From NCBI RefSeq assembly GCF_003852525.1, contig NZ_QAJL01000004.1, positions 101,809 to 165,808 of the forward strand: 64,000 nt of DNA, given 5' to 3'. The translations under genes were made by a program, and so were the position numbers. Positions within the stretch are counted from its first letter, which is position 1. Every line of letters starts with the position of its first letter. Of this stretch, positions 15,990 through 24,909 are shown piece by piece. The notes beneath the pieces were generated by a model that was given only the letters and a program-made list of their open reading frames with translations, did no database searches and was not told the origin of the DNA. This stretch comes from Pedobacter sp. KBW06. GTDB lineage: Bacteria; Bacteroidota; Bacteroidia; Sphingobacteriales; Sphingobacteriaceae.

Positions 15990-16880
15990 TTAATTTTTGA
16001 TATTCTTTCCTTGTTCCGGAAGGGGAACAAAATCAGTCTCTCCCGGCACTCTCGCAAAAGATTGTTCCAGCCACATGGTTTTTGCTTCTTCAATCCGTTC
16101 TCTTGTGGAGGCTACAAAATTCCAGTAAATGATCCTTTCTTCAGGAAAAGGCTCTCCTCCAAAGATGTAAACACTCGTATTTTCCTGCATCACAAATTCA
16201 CAAAGTTTACTGTCTTTAGCCACCAGAATCTGTTTCGGCCCGTAAGTATAACCTTCACTTTCAATTGCTCCTTCCAGGATGTACAAAGCACTTTCCCCGA
16301 ACAAATCGGCACCGATGGTCACCGTCTTCCGGCTGATTGTTTTCAATTCCAGGAAATAAAGCGGACTATACACGGGAACCGGGGATTTTCTTCCGAAAGC
16401 TTCGCCGGCTATCAGTTTAAAAGCGATACCGTTTTCCTCCCATGAGGGAATATCTTCCTCTCCGGCATGGTAGAATTCGGGTGCCATTTTTTCCAGTGCG
16501 GTAGGTAGTGCCACCCAGATCTGAAGTCCATGAAGCATTTTGTCCGAATCCCTAAGATAGGAAGGTGTCCGCTCAGAATGAACAATTCCACTTCCTGCAG
16601 TCATCCAGTTCACTTGCCCCGGTTTTATTTCTACCTCAGTTCCAAGGCTGTCTTTATGCATAATGCTCCCTTCAAAAAGATAGGTAAGCGTAGAAAGACC
16701 AATGTGTGGATGAGGTGGCACATCTAAATTCTCGTGGTCACTCAGGCAAATTGGACCCATATGATCAATAAATGAAAAAGGTCCTACCATTCTCTTCTCC
16801 CGGAATGGTAAAAGTCTGCCTACCATAAAATTGCCAATATTACTTGGCCTTTCCTCAATAATCAATTTAATATTTGACAT
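15990..16880 (-). CDS. Pirin family bicupin protein
   Basis: 296 residues, two cupin domains. The metal ligands of the N-terminal cupin are present at the same positions as in characterised pirins: His 57, His 59, His 101 and Glu 103 (PHPHIGLSTL, GIVHSER). Some pirins have quercetinase activity; others act as redox-sensing regulators. The C-terminal cupin covers about 180-290. It heads a three-gene minus-strand operon with a GNAT protein and an FMN reductase, suggesting an oxidative or electrophile stress role. Confidence 0.93.
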   Translation of the reverse strand: MSNIKLIIEERPSNIGNFMVGRLLPFREKRMVGPFSFIDHMGPICLSDHENLDVPPHPHIGLSTLTYLFEGSIMHKDSLGTEVEIKPGQVNWMTAGSGIVHSERTPSYLRDSDKMLHGLQIWVALPTALEKMAPEFYHAGEEDIPSWEENGIAFKLIAGEAFGRKSPVPVYSPLYFLELKTISRKTVTIGADLFGESALYILEGAIESEGYTYGPKQILVAKDSKLCEFVMQENTSVYIFGGEPFPEERIIYWNFVASTRERIEEAKTMWLEQSFARVPGETDFVPLPEQGKNIKN

Positions 16881-16990
16881 GCTGATTTAGATTTTGTATC
16901 CCACCATTGCTTCTTTTGGCAAAGCCTGATTTTAAACCCTAAGTTAAGATTAAATGTTCGCCTTATGAAGCAGAAAGCAGACTTTGCCCT

Positions 16991-17031
16991 AAAAACAAAA
17001 CGTCCGGCCTCCAAAAAAGGGAAGCCGGACG
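16991..17031 (-). terminator. Intrinsic terminator after the aldo/keto reductase
   Basis: The hairpin CGTCCGGC / GCCGGACG (outer arms 17001-17008 and 17024-17031) has an A-rich left flank, which is the U tract on the minus strand, 24 bases after the reductase stop. Confidence 0.75.
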
Positions 17032-17054
17032 CCTGCTGTAACCTGATCTGCCTA

Positions 17055-18041
17055 TCAGCTGATCTTATTCAATTGTTCGTTGATATAATCAATTTCATCT
17101 CTTTTAAAAGTGATGTCCATTGCTTTGGCATTGTCAATGGCCTGATCTGCATCTCTGGCTCCGGCCAATACGATAGTGATTCCCGGCTGAAGGGTAGTCC
17201 AGCGCAAAACCAACTGGGATAAGGAAGCATTTTTCGCATCGGCGATGGGCTGAATGGCCGTTAAAAAGCTTTTCACCTTTTCTGCATCAAACTGACCAAA
17301 ATAGCCATTTCGGTGATCATTCGATTTCAGCATCGCATCTTTAAAATACTTTCCGGTCAGCAGCCCCCTTTCCAGTGGACTGTAAGCAATGACAGAGATG
17401 TTATGCTCCATTGCATAAGGAATGACATCGTCTGCAATACCCCTGTTGAGCATGCTGTAAGCAAGCTGATTGGAAGAAAGCGAGATCGTTTCATTTGCAG
17501 TTTTCATTTGATCAAGATTATAATTGCTCACCCCTGCTGCCCTGATCTTACCTTGCTGAATGAGCAGTTCCAAAGCCTCCATGGTTTCATCAATCGGCGT
17601 GCTGGCATCGGGCCAGTGCAATTGCAATAAATCAATATAATCGGTACCCAGTCGTTTTAAACTTTCCTCCAGTTCTTTGATCACATTGGCTTTTGCCGCA
17701 TACTTGTAAATTGGCAAGATCTTTCCATTGTCTTCTGCATCAAAAAAATGTTCTCCTTTCCCCTGATTGCTCTGGTCCCATACCAGGCCAAATTTATTCA
17801 GGATCTGAATTTTACTTCTGTCTTTCCCCTTAATTGCTTCACCAATCAGCTCTTCACTTAAACCAAAACCATAAAAGGGTGCAGTATCAATGGTACTTAC
17901 CCCATGATCTAAAGAGGCATGAATCGCAGCTATTGAATTTTGTTTCTCATTTCCTCCCCACATGGTACCACCAATCGCAAATGCGCCGTAAGTGATCGCC
18001 GACAATTCCAGTTCTGATTTACCTAATTTTCTATATTCCAT
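17055..18041 (-). CDS. Aldo/keto reductase
   Basis: 328 residues, TIM barrel. Recognisable family blocks are DTAPFYGFGLSEELIG (catalytic Asp and Tyr, about 53-68), LNKFGL (catalytic Lys), LLQLHWPD (His, about 140) and AYSPLERGLLTGK for NADPH binding. It reduces aldehydes or ketones using NADPH. It follows the NAD(P)H oxidoreductase gene after 17 bases, and the pair is divergent from a LysR regulator. Confidence 0.93.
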   Translation of the reverse strand: MEYRKLGKSELELSAITYGAFAIGGTMWGGNEKQNSIAAIHASLDHGVSTIDTAPFYGFGLSEELIGEAIKGKDRSKIQILNKFGLVWDQSNQGKGEHFFDAEDNGKILPIYKYAAKANVIKELEESLKRLGTDYIDLLQLHWPDASTPIDETMEALELLIQQGKIRAAGVSNYNLDQMKTANETISLSSNQLAYSMLNRGIADDVIPYAMEHNISVIAYSPLERGLLTGKYFKDAMLKSNDHRNGYFGQFDAEKVKSFLTAIQPIADAKNASLSQLVLRWTTLQPGITIVLAGARDADQAIDNAKAMDITFKRDEIDYINEQLNKIS

Positions 18042-18058
18042 TTCTTTATTTTCAATAT

Positions 18059-18673
18059 TTATAAGCTATTTTCTTCTTGTAACTGAGCCACAAAGGTTTG
18101 CTCCAAATGTGCTCTGTAACGTGTTAAATCGGTTTCGAGATCTGCGTTCTTTTCCACATCATGGAAATGAATTCCTGACAAGGGTTCCATCCCTGTAAAT
18201 GCATTCATACGGTGAAACCCGAATAAAGGTCCTTCATCTACGCTCTTTTCATTAAAAAACTCACCCGGCAGGGTAAACGCTTCTTTAGGCGCATTCCAGG
18301 AAGTGGTCAACATGTATTTTTTTCCCTGAAGCATTCCTCCTGTGCCATAATTGATGGCCGGATTCTCCGAAGAACGTCCATCACTTTTATAAATCCCTTT
18401 GTTATGTCCGGCGGTAAACACCACATCGATGTATTTTTTAAGGCCGTGTGGTACCTGGAACCACCAGATCGGTGTATGATAAATCACGACATCTGCCCAG
18501 GTATATTTCTCTACTTCTTCTATTGGGTTATAATCGTCATTTACACTGGTTGTTTTAACTTCAAACCCTGGCTGGCTTTCAAAGAAAGCAATGGTTTCTG
18601 CGGTTATTGTTGCATTGAAACGACCACCTGAATGACCAAAAACCTGTCCGCCGTTGATGATGAATATTTTCAT
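18059..18673 (-). CDS. NAD(P)H-dependent oxidoreductase, flavodoxin-like (MdaB type)
   Basis: 204 residues. Family features are IINGGQVFGHSGGRFN at 4-19, DVVIYHTPIWWFQVP near 60, and YMLTTSWNAPKEAF near 120. The group includes modulator of drug activity B, a quinone reductase. It is transcribed first in a two-gene unit with the aldo/keto reductase, divergently from the LysR gene, and is the probable target of that regulator. Confidence 0.92.
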   Translation of the reverse strand: MKIFIINGGQVFGHSGGRFNATITAETIAFFESQPGFEVKTTSVNDDYNPIEEVEKYTWADVVIYHTPIWWFQVPHGLKKYIDVVFTAGHNKGIYKSDGRSSENPAINYGTGGMLQGKKYMLTTSWNAPKEAFTLPGEFFNEKSVDEGPLFGFHRMNAFTGMEPLSGIHFHDVEKNADLETDLTRYRAHLEQTFVAQLQEENSL

Positions 18674-18710
18674 TTTCTTTATTTCCTCTTTTATTTTTGT
18701 ATTGTGACCA

Positions 18711-18718
18711 CAAAATTA
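18711..18718 (-). promoter_or_regulatory. Candidate -7 element for the oxidoreductase - aldo/keto reductase operon
   Basis: The minus strand reads TAATTTTG (TAnnTTTG), 38 bases upstream of the oxidoreductase start. Confidence 0.45.
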
Positions 18719-18754
18719 TGGCAAGAAGATGTATAATTAAAATAACTTAAATCA

Positions 18755-18762
18755 TACCTTTG
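18755..18762 (+). promoter_or_regulatory. Candidate -7 element for the LysR gene
   Basis: TACCTTTG (TAnnTTTG) lies 26 bases before the LysR ATG. It is flanked by a direct repeat ATCATA (18751-18756 and 18764-18769), a possible LysR contact region. Confidence 0.45.
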
Positions 18763-18787
18763 TATCATAATTATAATACACAAGATC

Positions 18788-19684
18788 ATGGTTAATCTAG
18801 AATGGTTTAGAACATTTAAAGCGATTTATGAAACCGGAACCCTAACCGGAGCAGCTGAAATATTATATATATCTCAACCCGGGGTCAGTCTGCATCTGAA
18901 TTCTCTGGAGGCTTATGTAGGTTATAAGCTGTTTGACCGGACTTCCAGAAAAATGGTCTCCACTGAACGCGGCAAAGTACTTTATAATTATGTACTGGAT
19001 GCCGTAACCAAACTGGAAGCAGCAGAACACCATTTTCATAAGAGCACAGAAAAAGATACCCCCACCATCAGTATCGGAATGTGCTTTGAGACCTTTCAAT
19101 TCACTTTAGAATCCTATCTGCCAACGCTCCCATTTAATGTCATCATCAAATTTGGAGAATATCCGGAAATGCTGAGTGACCTGGATAACGGTATCCTTGA
19201 TTTGATCATTACCCCTCAAAAAGGAGATTCCAGCAACATCAATTACCTTCCTTTCTCCAAAGAAAAAATCGTATTGGTAGGCGGATCAGCAACACCAACT
19301 GCCGGTTTCGACGAACTCCTCAAAAAAGGAAATATGGAGGAAGTCCATGCCTGGCTTAAAAAACAGACCTGGTACGGTACTACAGCCGACATGGAGCATT
19401 TAAGGCGCTTCTGGCACCTCAACTTCAATAAGCGCCCGGATTTTAAGCCAAACTACATTGTGCCTAACCTGAGCTCTATTGTGCGTTGTATCAGCGAACA
19501 AAACGGGGTGGCCATCATTCCCGATTTTTTATGCAAGAAAGAGATCGAAAGTGGTAACATTAAAGTGATCTGGGAAGGGAACGATGTAATTGAGAACACG
19601 CTTTATTTCTCGACCCGCAAGAAAACGATTTATGCAGCTGAGATCAGTATGATTGAAGAAATCTTTATCAAAGAAATGGTTTAG
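18788..19684 (+). CDS. LysR-family transcriptional regulator
   Basis: 298 residues. The N-terminal winged HTH spans 1-65 (LTGAAEILYISQPGVSLHL, then LFDRTSRKM). The C-terminal periplasmic-binding-like co-inducer domain spans about 90-295. It is divergent from the NAD(P)H oxidoreductase / aldo-keto reductase pair with 114 bases between start codons, the classic layout for a LysR regulator controlling its neighbour and itself. The inducer is unknown but is probably a quinone or electrophile. Confidence 0.95.
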   Translation: MVNLEWFRTFKAIYETGTLTGAAEILYISQPGVSLHLNSLEAYVGYKLFDRTSRKMVSTERGKVLYNYVLDAVTKLEAAEHHFHKSTEKDTPTISIGMCFETFQFTLESYLPTLPFNVIIKFGEYPEMLSDLDNGILDLIITPQKGDSSNINYLPFSKEKIVLVGGSATPTAGFDELLKKGNMEEVHAWLKKQTWYGTTADMEHLRRFWHLNFNKRPDFKPNYIVPNLSSIVRCISEQNGVAIIPDFLCKKEIESGNIKVIWEGNDVIENTLYFSTRKKTIYAAEISMIEEIFIKEMV

Positions 19685-19699
19685 GCTCTTTTCCGACAC

Positions 19700-20029
19700 C
19701 TAATGTGAAGCTGATTTAGAAAACACATTGATCACGATCACCCCGAGAATGATCAGTGAGATCCCCAGAATTGCTGGCAAATCCAGCTTTTGCTGATATA
19801 AAAAATATCCGGCAGCAGAAACCAGTACAATACCAACACCCGACCATAATGCATAAGCAATACCAACCTGCATGGTTCTTAATGTTAGGCTGAGAAAATA
19901 AAAGGCAATCATATAGCCCGCAATTACAATAAGCGAAGGAATCAATTTAGAAAACTGCTCCGAAGCTTTTAAAGCACTTGTAGCGATTACTTCGGCAGTA
20001 ATCGCTACAAATAAATAGATAAATTTCAT
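19700..20029 (-). CDS. Small multidrug resistance (SMR) transporter, EmrE-like
   Basis: 109 residues, four transmembrane helices at about 2-20, 30-50, 57-78 and 86-104. The essential membrane Glu is at 13 in AEVIATS, equivalent to Glu14 of EmrE, and AYALWSGVGIVLVSAAGYF is the conserved third helix region. SMR proteins export cationic drugs or guanidinium against protons. It starts 2 bases after the DUF3078 stop, suggesting co-transcription, and is convergent with the LysR gene. Confidence 0.93.
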   Translation of the reverse strand: MKFIYLFVAITAEVIATSALKASEQFSKLIPSLIVIAGYMIAFYFLSLTLRTMQVGIAYALWSGVGIVLVSAAGYFLYQQKLDLPAILGISLIILGVIVINVFSKSASH

Positions 20030-20031
20030 AT

Positions 20032-20919
20032 TTAGAATTTATAAGTCAGTCCGGCACCAAAGATCTGTTTCACCTGTAAAGCCGGGCCTTCATTTACGCC
20101 ATCTTTTCTAAGGATTTTAGTTTTATCATCATAGATCAATTGTACGCCGGCATTTACCGTTACAAACTTATTTACTTTCATAAACAGATTGCCGGTATAA
20201 TCAGTAACCACATTCTGTGGTTTATCAAGATAGTTGGAATATAGTTTCAAAATGTTCTCAAAGCTGATGTTCTCCATTAGGTTTACTTTATAATAAGCAT
20301 CCAGGGAGGCACCAAACTGGAAGTCAGTTTTCTTTCCTGATTTAACCCCAAAAGCGCCTTGTCTGGAAAGCGAATCGTTAGCAACAATTACGATTCTGGA
20401 CGCCGCAGGAGAAATATTAATCCTGAAATTATCCGAACGTTTGTAAGCAAAACCAGGCCCAAAAGTAAGGTACGCAGGTGCAAAAGCTTTCGAAATTAAC
20501 TTTTTTGATCCATTCGAACCGTAAGAATAACCATTCGCAAACTGCGTCTGAAAGTTGGCATAGAAGGTATACAGCCAGTATTTTGCCGCTTTATATCCCA
20601 CTAAGCTGTTCAGAATGATTTTATCATCATTCTTACGAACGCCCACATCTTCCTGCTTGCTCAACCCGAAACCCACAATCGCTTTATTGTCCCAGCTCCA
20701 TTTGTCTTTTTTATAATTGAAGTCATAATTAAAAAGCAGGTTTCCGGCAAAAGCGTTTACGCCCCCTGCAGACCAGTTCGAAAAGGAACTCTGGTTGATT
20801 AAAAAGGTATTTTCTCCATGGATGGTCCATCTTTTTGTGGTGTCCACTGCCGCGGGCTCCTGGGCATAGCCGATCAGGCTGAAACAGGAGATGATTAAAA
20901 GTAGCGTTGTCTTTTTCAT
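20032..20919 (-). CDS. DUF3078 outer-membrane beta-barrel-like protein
   Basis: 295 residues. Signal peptide 1-20 ends YAQ. The FSNWSAGGVNAFAGNLLF segment near 45 is the hallmark of DUF3078. Alternating hydrophobic strands run to the terminal aromatic GLTYKF, as in outer-membrane barrels. Function unknown. It lies downstream of the LytTR response regulator on the same strand but with its own candidate promoter, and is tightly followed by the SMR gene. Confidence 0.85.
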   Translation of the reverse strand: MKKTTLLLIISCFSLIGYAQEPAAVDTTKRWTIHGENTFLINQSSFSNWSAGGVNAFAGNLLFNYDFNYKKDKWSWDNKAIVGFGLSKQEDVGVRKNDDKIILNSLVGYKAAKYWLYTFYANFQTQFANGYSYGSNGSKKLISKAFAPAYLTFGPGFAYKRSDNFRINISPAASRIVIVANDSLSRQGAFGVKSGKKTDFQFGASLDAYYKVNLMENISFENILKLYSNYLDKPQNVVTDYTGNLFMKVNKFVTVNAGVQLIYDDKTKILRKDGVNEGPALQVKQIFGAGLTYKF

Positions 20920-20973
20920 AGATAAATGATTGTTAGATGAAGTATAGAATAGATAGGTAATGCTGTGAAATTA

Positions 20974-20981
20974 CAAATTTA
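20974..20981 (-). promoter_or_regulatory. Candidate -7 element for the DUF3078 - SMR unit
   Basis: The minus strand reads TAAATTTG (TAnnTTTG), 54 bases upstream of the DUF3078 start. Confidence 0.45.
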
Positions 20982-21032
20982 TTATCTCAACAGGAAAAGC
21001 CCCCAATCTTTCTATATCCATCAGAAGCTCCT

Positions 21033-21779
21033 TCAAACCGTCAAAAAGGAATCCAGAAAGTTCATCACATAATCTCTGCGACGTGTGGAAATAGGGATTT
21101 CCTTTCCGTTTCTTAACACCAGATATCCCTCTTTGTGGTAACGGTCAATAAATCGCTTATTAACGAGATAGGAACGATGGGTACGGATAAAGAACTTCTC
21201 CGGTAATAACTCTTCATACTCTTTAAGCGTTTTAGAAATCATGATCTCACGTCCGTCCGTCATAAAGAAAGTGGTATACCCTCCATCGCTTTTGCAGAAG
21301 GCAATATCTTCAAATGATACAATATCAAAGTATTGCTGGAAACGAAGTACGATCCGGTTGTCCTTATCCGGTTCTCTATAATGCTGTCTGCTGACCAACA
21401 ATTGATTTTCCTGAACTGCAGGCGTTTTTTCTTCTATAATTTTCCTTATTGCCTGTTCAAGTTCTTCTTCATTTAAAGGCTTAAGCAGGTAATCCAGGGC
21501 ACCATATTTAATCGCCTTAATGGCGAAATGATTATAAGCAGTAATAAAAATCACATGAAAGCGACCTGGCTTCACCTGATCAAGAATATCAAAACCAGTT
21601 CCATCCGGCAAATCGATGTCCAATAAAATGATGTCCGGAGCAGTGCCCGAAACCATCACCAGGGCAGCTTCTACGGTTCCACAGGAACCTACCACAACAA
21701 CATCAGTCCTTCCATCAAAAATCCTGACGATAGAATTGCGGATCACCGGCTCATCTTCTACCACTAATATTCGTTTCAA
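21033..21779 (-). CDS. LytTR-family response regulator
   Basis: 248 residues. The receiver domain spans 1-120 with the acidic pocket DEP at 8-10, the phospho-acceptor Asp in ILLDIDLPDG (about 56), Thr in FITAYN and Lys in LLKPL. The LytTR DNA-binding domain spans about 145-245 (EDIAFCKSDGGYTTFF, FIRTHRSYLVNKRFI). No histidine kinase gene is next to it, unlike the usual LytS/LytR pairing, so its partner lies elsewhere. Confidence 0.94.
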   Translation of the reverse strand: MKRILVVEDEPVIRNSIVRIFDGRTDVVVVGSCGTVEAALVMVSGTAPDIILLDIDLPDGTGFDILDQVKPGRFHVIFITAYNHFAIKAIKYGALDYLLKPLNEEELEQAIRKIIEEKTPAVQENQLLVSRQHYREPDKDNRIVLRFQQYFDIVSFEDIAFCKSDGGYTTFFMTDGREIMISKTLKEYEELLPEKFFIRTHRSYLVNKRFIDRYHKEGYLVLRNGKEIPISTRRRDYVMNFLDSFLTV

Positions 21780-22046
21780 TTCTAATTTATGTTTTTGCTT
21801 TTAACTAATAAAACCCTCTTTTCGTCATATGGTTAATTAAAAAGGGTGAATGATTTTGTCACTTAACGAATTTAACAATATTTTTCACATTCTAAAGTAA
21901 GCAGCGGCTGAGCGGGGGGATACAAAAAATGATTAGGACCAAACCTCCGGCGTATGTTAACCGGTACCCGGCGTTTACCAAACCCAGGAATATGGAGTAC
22001 TTATTTTTTATATCCTTGCTAAGAAATCTGTCTTATTCAAAATCAC

Positions 22047-22592
22047 ATGAAAGGAAATATTTTCTTTGCCGCGATACTATTTACCTTATCAACAGGTTGC
22101 GGGTCTTTCAGGAAAAACTCAGCCCAGCCCCTCGTCCATGTAGAAACCGACAATTACGAGTCGCTAAACGGCAGATATACTACGCGTACAGACACTTCCA
22201 GGCAATCTAAAAATTTCAATCTATGGCCATACCTTACCAGAGAACCGATGGAAGAAACCTTATTAATGAAAGACCTGTCCGTTGACTTAAAAATGATCAG
22301 CAAAAGAAGATTACAGATCACACTTTATGATGGAGAGGCCCGGCTATCTCAAAAACTCATTAAAGGGAAATTAAGAAAAGGATATTTCAAGCTAAGGGAC
22401 AAAACGAAGCTAAACGGAATCCCTCCACTCTTCTGGACTTTATTTTCAGAAAAAACAAGAATAGGCAAATCTGCAAAAGGGAACCTTCAATTGGAAAATG
22501 TAAGCGCCCGCTGTGGTATGGCTATATTTTTCCTGGCTTCAACACCCGATACCCATGTAGCTCTAGGTTTTCAGCCCATTCAAAAGCATTAA
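22047..22592 (+). CDS. Hypothetical lipoprotein
   Basis: 181 residues of no recognised family. The N-terminus MKGNIFFAAILFTLSTGCGS is a lipoprotein signal with Cys 18 in STGC. The mature part is basic (many K and R) with no visible repeats or metal motif. An overlapping +1-shifted frame at 21929-22210 is not credible. It converges with the DUF1801 gene, sharing 4 bases at the ends. A 267-base upstream gap shows no clear promoter match. Confidence 0.7.
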   Translation: MKGNIFFAAILFTLSTGCGSFRKNSAQPLVHVETDNYESLNGRYTTRTDTSRQSKNFNLWPYLTREPMEETLLMKDLSVDLKMISKRRLQITLYDGEARLSQKLIKGKLRKGYFKLRDKTKLNGIPPLFWTLFSEKTRIGKSAKGNLQLENVSARCGMAIFFLASTPDTHVALGFQPIQKH

Positions 22593-23029
22593 GCCTTCTT
22601 GATTTTGGAAATGCTCTTTCCGGTGGTTTTTGTAGGCTTCTCCATGTGTTTCAGCGCAAACGCTATCGATGCTTTGATGAGTTGTACCACCTCCTCATTT
22701 CTATAGTCTGAGGGCGTTCTTACCGGAATATGCCGGATGAGGTTTCCTGTACCAACCAGCAAATGCTGCGGGTCATCCAGACGTGTCCCTTTCGTAAAAC
22801 CTAAATTTAAATGATTGGTATATATCGGAATCATACAATAAGCATCCCCCAGCTTTTCCGAGAGGGAGAAGGCAGTTGTCAGGGCATGCGTATGATACAG
22901 CAATTCATTGCTTTCCGGATGTATTTCGAGTAGAAAAGCCCTTAAATCACAGAAGAGTTCTACTAGACTTTGCTCCTTCAAGACCAATAAGCTAAAGAAA
23001 TCCGGATGGATGGGCTTAACTTTTTCCAT
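22589..23029 (-). CDS. DUF1801 (YdhG-like) protein
   Basis: 146 residues with the DUF1801 core: the LLYHTHALTTAFSLSEK segment and the strand YCMIPIYTNHLNLGF, then GNLIRHIPVRTPSDY. Longer and quite different from the paralogue at 13112-13501. A Lys-rich tail ends the protein. It starts 3 bases after the exonuclease stop on the same strand, so the two are probably co-transcribed. Function unknown. Confidence 0.78.
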   Translation of the reverse strand: MEKVKPIHPDFFSLLVLKEQSLVELFCDLRAFLLEIHPESNELLYHTHALTTAFSLSEKLGDAYCMIPIYTNHLNLGFTKGTRLDDPQHLLVGTGNLIRHIPVRTPSDYRNEEVVQLIKASIAFALKHMEKPTKTTGKSISKIKKA

Positions 23030-23032
23030 ACC

Positions 23033-23578
23033 TTAATTTAAAATCCAGTTCAATATTTTGGCAATATTATTTGCATCATCAACACCACGGTGATGGGTTC
23101 CTTCCAGAGGAATCTTGAGCAGATTTAATGCAGCGGACATGCCCTTTTCATGACTCAGCTTCTTTTTTAAAGCGAATAACGTCTTTACATTGATATGGGA
23201 AGGACCAAAAGGATACCCAATGTTCATAGCGGTACATTGTTTCTGAAATTGTTTCTGATCATATGCCCCAAAACTTGCCCAGGGCCTGCCTTGCGATAAG
23301 TATTGATCTTGTAAAATCCGACAGGCTTCTTTGAACGCGATCCCTTCTTCTTCGATCATCTGCGGTGTAATTGTGGTCAATTCAGTGCAGAAAAGACTGA
23401 TCTCAGACCGCTCGGGCTTTACCAGTATCCCCCTGTTTTCGGAAATCTCGCCAGTGCGAATATCCAGGAGACATACGCCAACCTCAATAATGTCACTTTC
23501 CATTCCTTTTGGTTGTCCGGTATTCCAGCAGGTTGCTTCTATGTCTACGATTACTATTTTATCTAATTTATTTGCCAC
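23033..23578 (-). CDS. DEDDh 3'-5' exonuclease (ERI1/KapD-like)
   Basis: 181 residues. Exo I has IVDIEATCW (Asp 12, Glu 14), Exo II is the WASFGAYDQKQF block with its Asp, and Exo III has HHRGVDDANNIAKIL with the catalytic His and Asp. These are the four acidic residues and His of DEDDh nucleases. The resemblance to ERI1 and KapD suggests RNA trimming, but the substrate is not known. It is followed closely by the DUF1801 gene. Confidence 0.9.
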   Translation of the reverse strand: MANKLDKIVIVDIEATCWNTGQPKGMESDIIEVGVCLLDIRTGEISENRGILVKPERSEISLFCTELTTITPQMIEEEGIAFKEACRILQDQYLSQGRPWASFGAYDQKQFQKQCTAMNIGYPFGPSHINVKTLFALKKKLSHEKGMSAALNLLKIPLEGTHHRGVDDANNIAKILNWILN

Positions 23579-23681
23579 GTTATTGAAGTCTGTTTAAGAT
23601 TTGAGCGTTCTTTGAATTTTGAGGACATTAATTTTATATAATTACATCAAATATATGATTATAAAAAATCTTTTCGGAAAC

Positions 23682-23714
23682 AAAAAAAACCTCTCAGTTT
23701 TCACTGAAAGGCTT
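23682..23714 (-). terminator. Intrinsic terminator of the tRNA-Asn transcript
   Basis: On the minus strand a CCTTTCAGT / ACTGAGAGG stem with a GAAA loop is followed by a T8 tract, immediately downstream of the tRNA gene. Confidence 0.8.
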
Positions 23715-23723
23715 TTAATTGGG

Positions 23724-23797
23724 CTCCCGAGACTGGGCTCGAACCAGTGACCCTCTGATTAACAGTCAGATGCTCTAACCAGCTGAGCTACTCGGGA
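23724..23797 (-). tRNA. tRNA-Asn (anticodon GTT)
   Basis: A 74-base minus-strand cloverleaf: acceptor TCCCGAG/CTCGGGA, D arm GCTC...GAGC, anticodon arm TCTGA-CTGTTAA-TCAGA with GTT, T arm ACTGG-TTCGAGC-CCAGT, discriminator G. The following bases are CCC, so CCA is not encoded. There is no integrase or duplicated 3' end nearby. The surrounding 363-base gap also holds its terminator and nothing else that I can see. Confidence 0.97.
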
Positions 23798-23941
23798 GTA
23801 CTGGCTATCCAAAAAAACGGCTTTTTGAAGTCTTAAACAACATTAAGTTTCGTTCGTTTTGGGAATGCAATATTAGGGGTTTTAATTTATTTATGCAATA
23901 TTTGTAGCAAAATATTTGAAAATAATTTTAAAAAGATATCT

Positions 23942-24862
23942 ATGAGCTTGATAATCATAGGGACTGTGGCATTTGATGCTATTGAAACTCCCTTCGGAAA
24001 AACGGATAAGATAGTCGGAGGAGCCGCTACTTATGCAAGTTTAGCTGCATCCTACTTTTATAATAAAGTAAAAATCGTTGCTGTTGTTGGTGATGATTTT
24101 CATAAAGCAGACATTGACACATTCAATGAACATGGAATTGATACCGAAGGATTACAGATAAAAGAAGGAGAGAAATCGTTCTTTTGGTCTGGAAAGTACC
24201 ACAATGACATGAACAGCAGGGATACTTTAGCTACTGAATTAAATGTTTTAGCCGATTTCGATCCCATCATTCCGGAAAATTATCAGGACTGCGAGTACCT
24301 GATGTTAGGAAACCTTACCCCTATTGTACAACGTACCGTAATTGAGCGTTTAAAAAACAGACCAAAGCTGATCGTTTTGGATACCATGAATTTCTGGATG
24401 GACATCATGATGGATGACCTTTTGGAAACCCTTAAACTGGTAGACGTACTGACCATTAATGATGAAGAAGCCCGTCAGCTTTCAGGAGAATATTCTTTGG
24501 TTAAAGCGGCTAAAAAGATCCTGACAATGGGACCTAAATACCTGATCATTAAAAAAGGAGAACACGGTGCTTTACTATTCCACGAAGACAAAATATTCTC
24601 TGCACCGGCTTTACCACTGGCAGAAGTATTTGATCCGACAGGAGCAGGTGATACCTTTGCAGGTGGATTTATCGGCTACCTTGCGAAAGTAGGAACAGTC
24701 AATTTCAACAACATGAAAAATGCCATTATCTATGGCTCTGCGCTGGCTTCTTTCTGCGTAGAGAAGTTTGGAACAGAAAAGATCCTTAACCTGACAGACG
24801 AAGAGGTAGCAAACCGCATTCAGGAATTCGTAAAACTGAGTGCTTTTACCATCGAAGCATAA
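23942..24862 (+). CDS. PfkB-family sugar/nucleoside kinase
   Basis: 306 residues, ribokinase fold. The N-terminal GGAATYASLAA (about 26-36) is the substrate-side signature and DPTGAGDTFAGG at 231-242 is the ATP/anion-hole signature with catalytic Asp 237. Many Bacteroidota carry one such single-copy kinase with no assigned sugar; adenosine- or ribokinase-type activity is possible. It is a single gene, convergent with the cytochrome-b5-like gene, with a shared hairpin at the junction. Confidence 0.93.
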   Translation: MSLIIIGTVAFDAIETPFGKTDKIVGGAATYASLAASYFYNKVKIVAVVGDDFHKADIDTFNEHGIDTEGLQIKEGEKSFFWSGKYHNDMNSRDTLATELNVLADFDPIIPENYQDCEYLMLGNLTPIVQRTVIERLKNRPKLIVLDTMNFWMDIMMDDLLETLKLVDVLTINDEEARQLSGEYSLVKAAKKILTMGPKYLIIKKGEHGALLFHEDKIFSAPALPLAEVFDPTGAGDTFAGGFIGYLAKVGTVNFNNMKNAIIYGSALASFCVEKFGTEKILNLTDEEVANRIQEFVKLSAFTIEA

Positions 24863-24870
24863 ATTATACA

Positions 24871-24909
24871 TTAGACAAGGATTGCTTGCAAAAGCATTTC
24901 CTTGTCTAA
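24871..24909. terminator. Hairpin between convergent kinase and cytochrome-b5-like genes
   Basis: Perfect 11-bp arms TTAGACAAGGA / TCCTTGTCTAA with an inner TGC/GCA pairing. It lacks a clear T tract, but its place between converging stops suggests a bidirectional terminator. It overlaps the last 4 bases of the cytochrome-b5-like gene. Confidence 0.55.

Noticed and set aside
15861..16445. 194-residue plus-strand frame
   Set aside because: It is entirely antisense to the well-supported pirin and GNAT genes and has no recognisable domain.
23724..23797. tRNA-Asn as an integration site for a mobile element
   Set aside because: No integrase, no duplicated 3' end, and ordinary genes on both sides.
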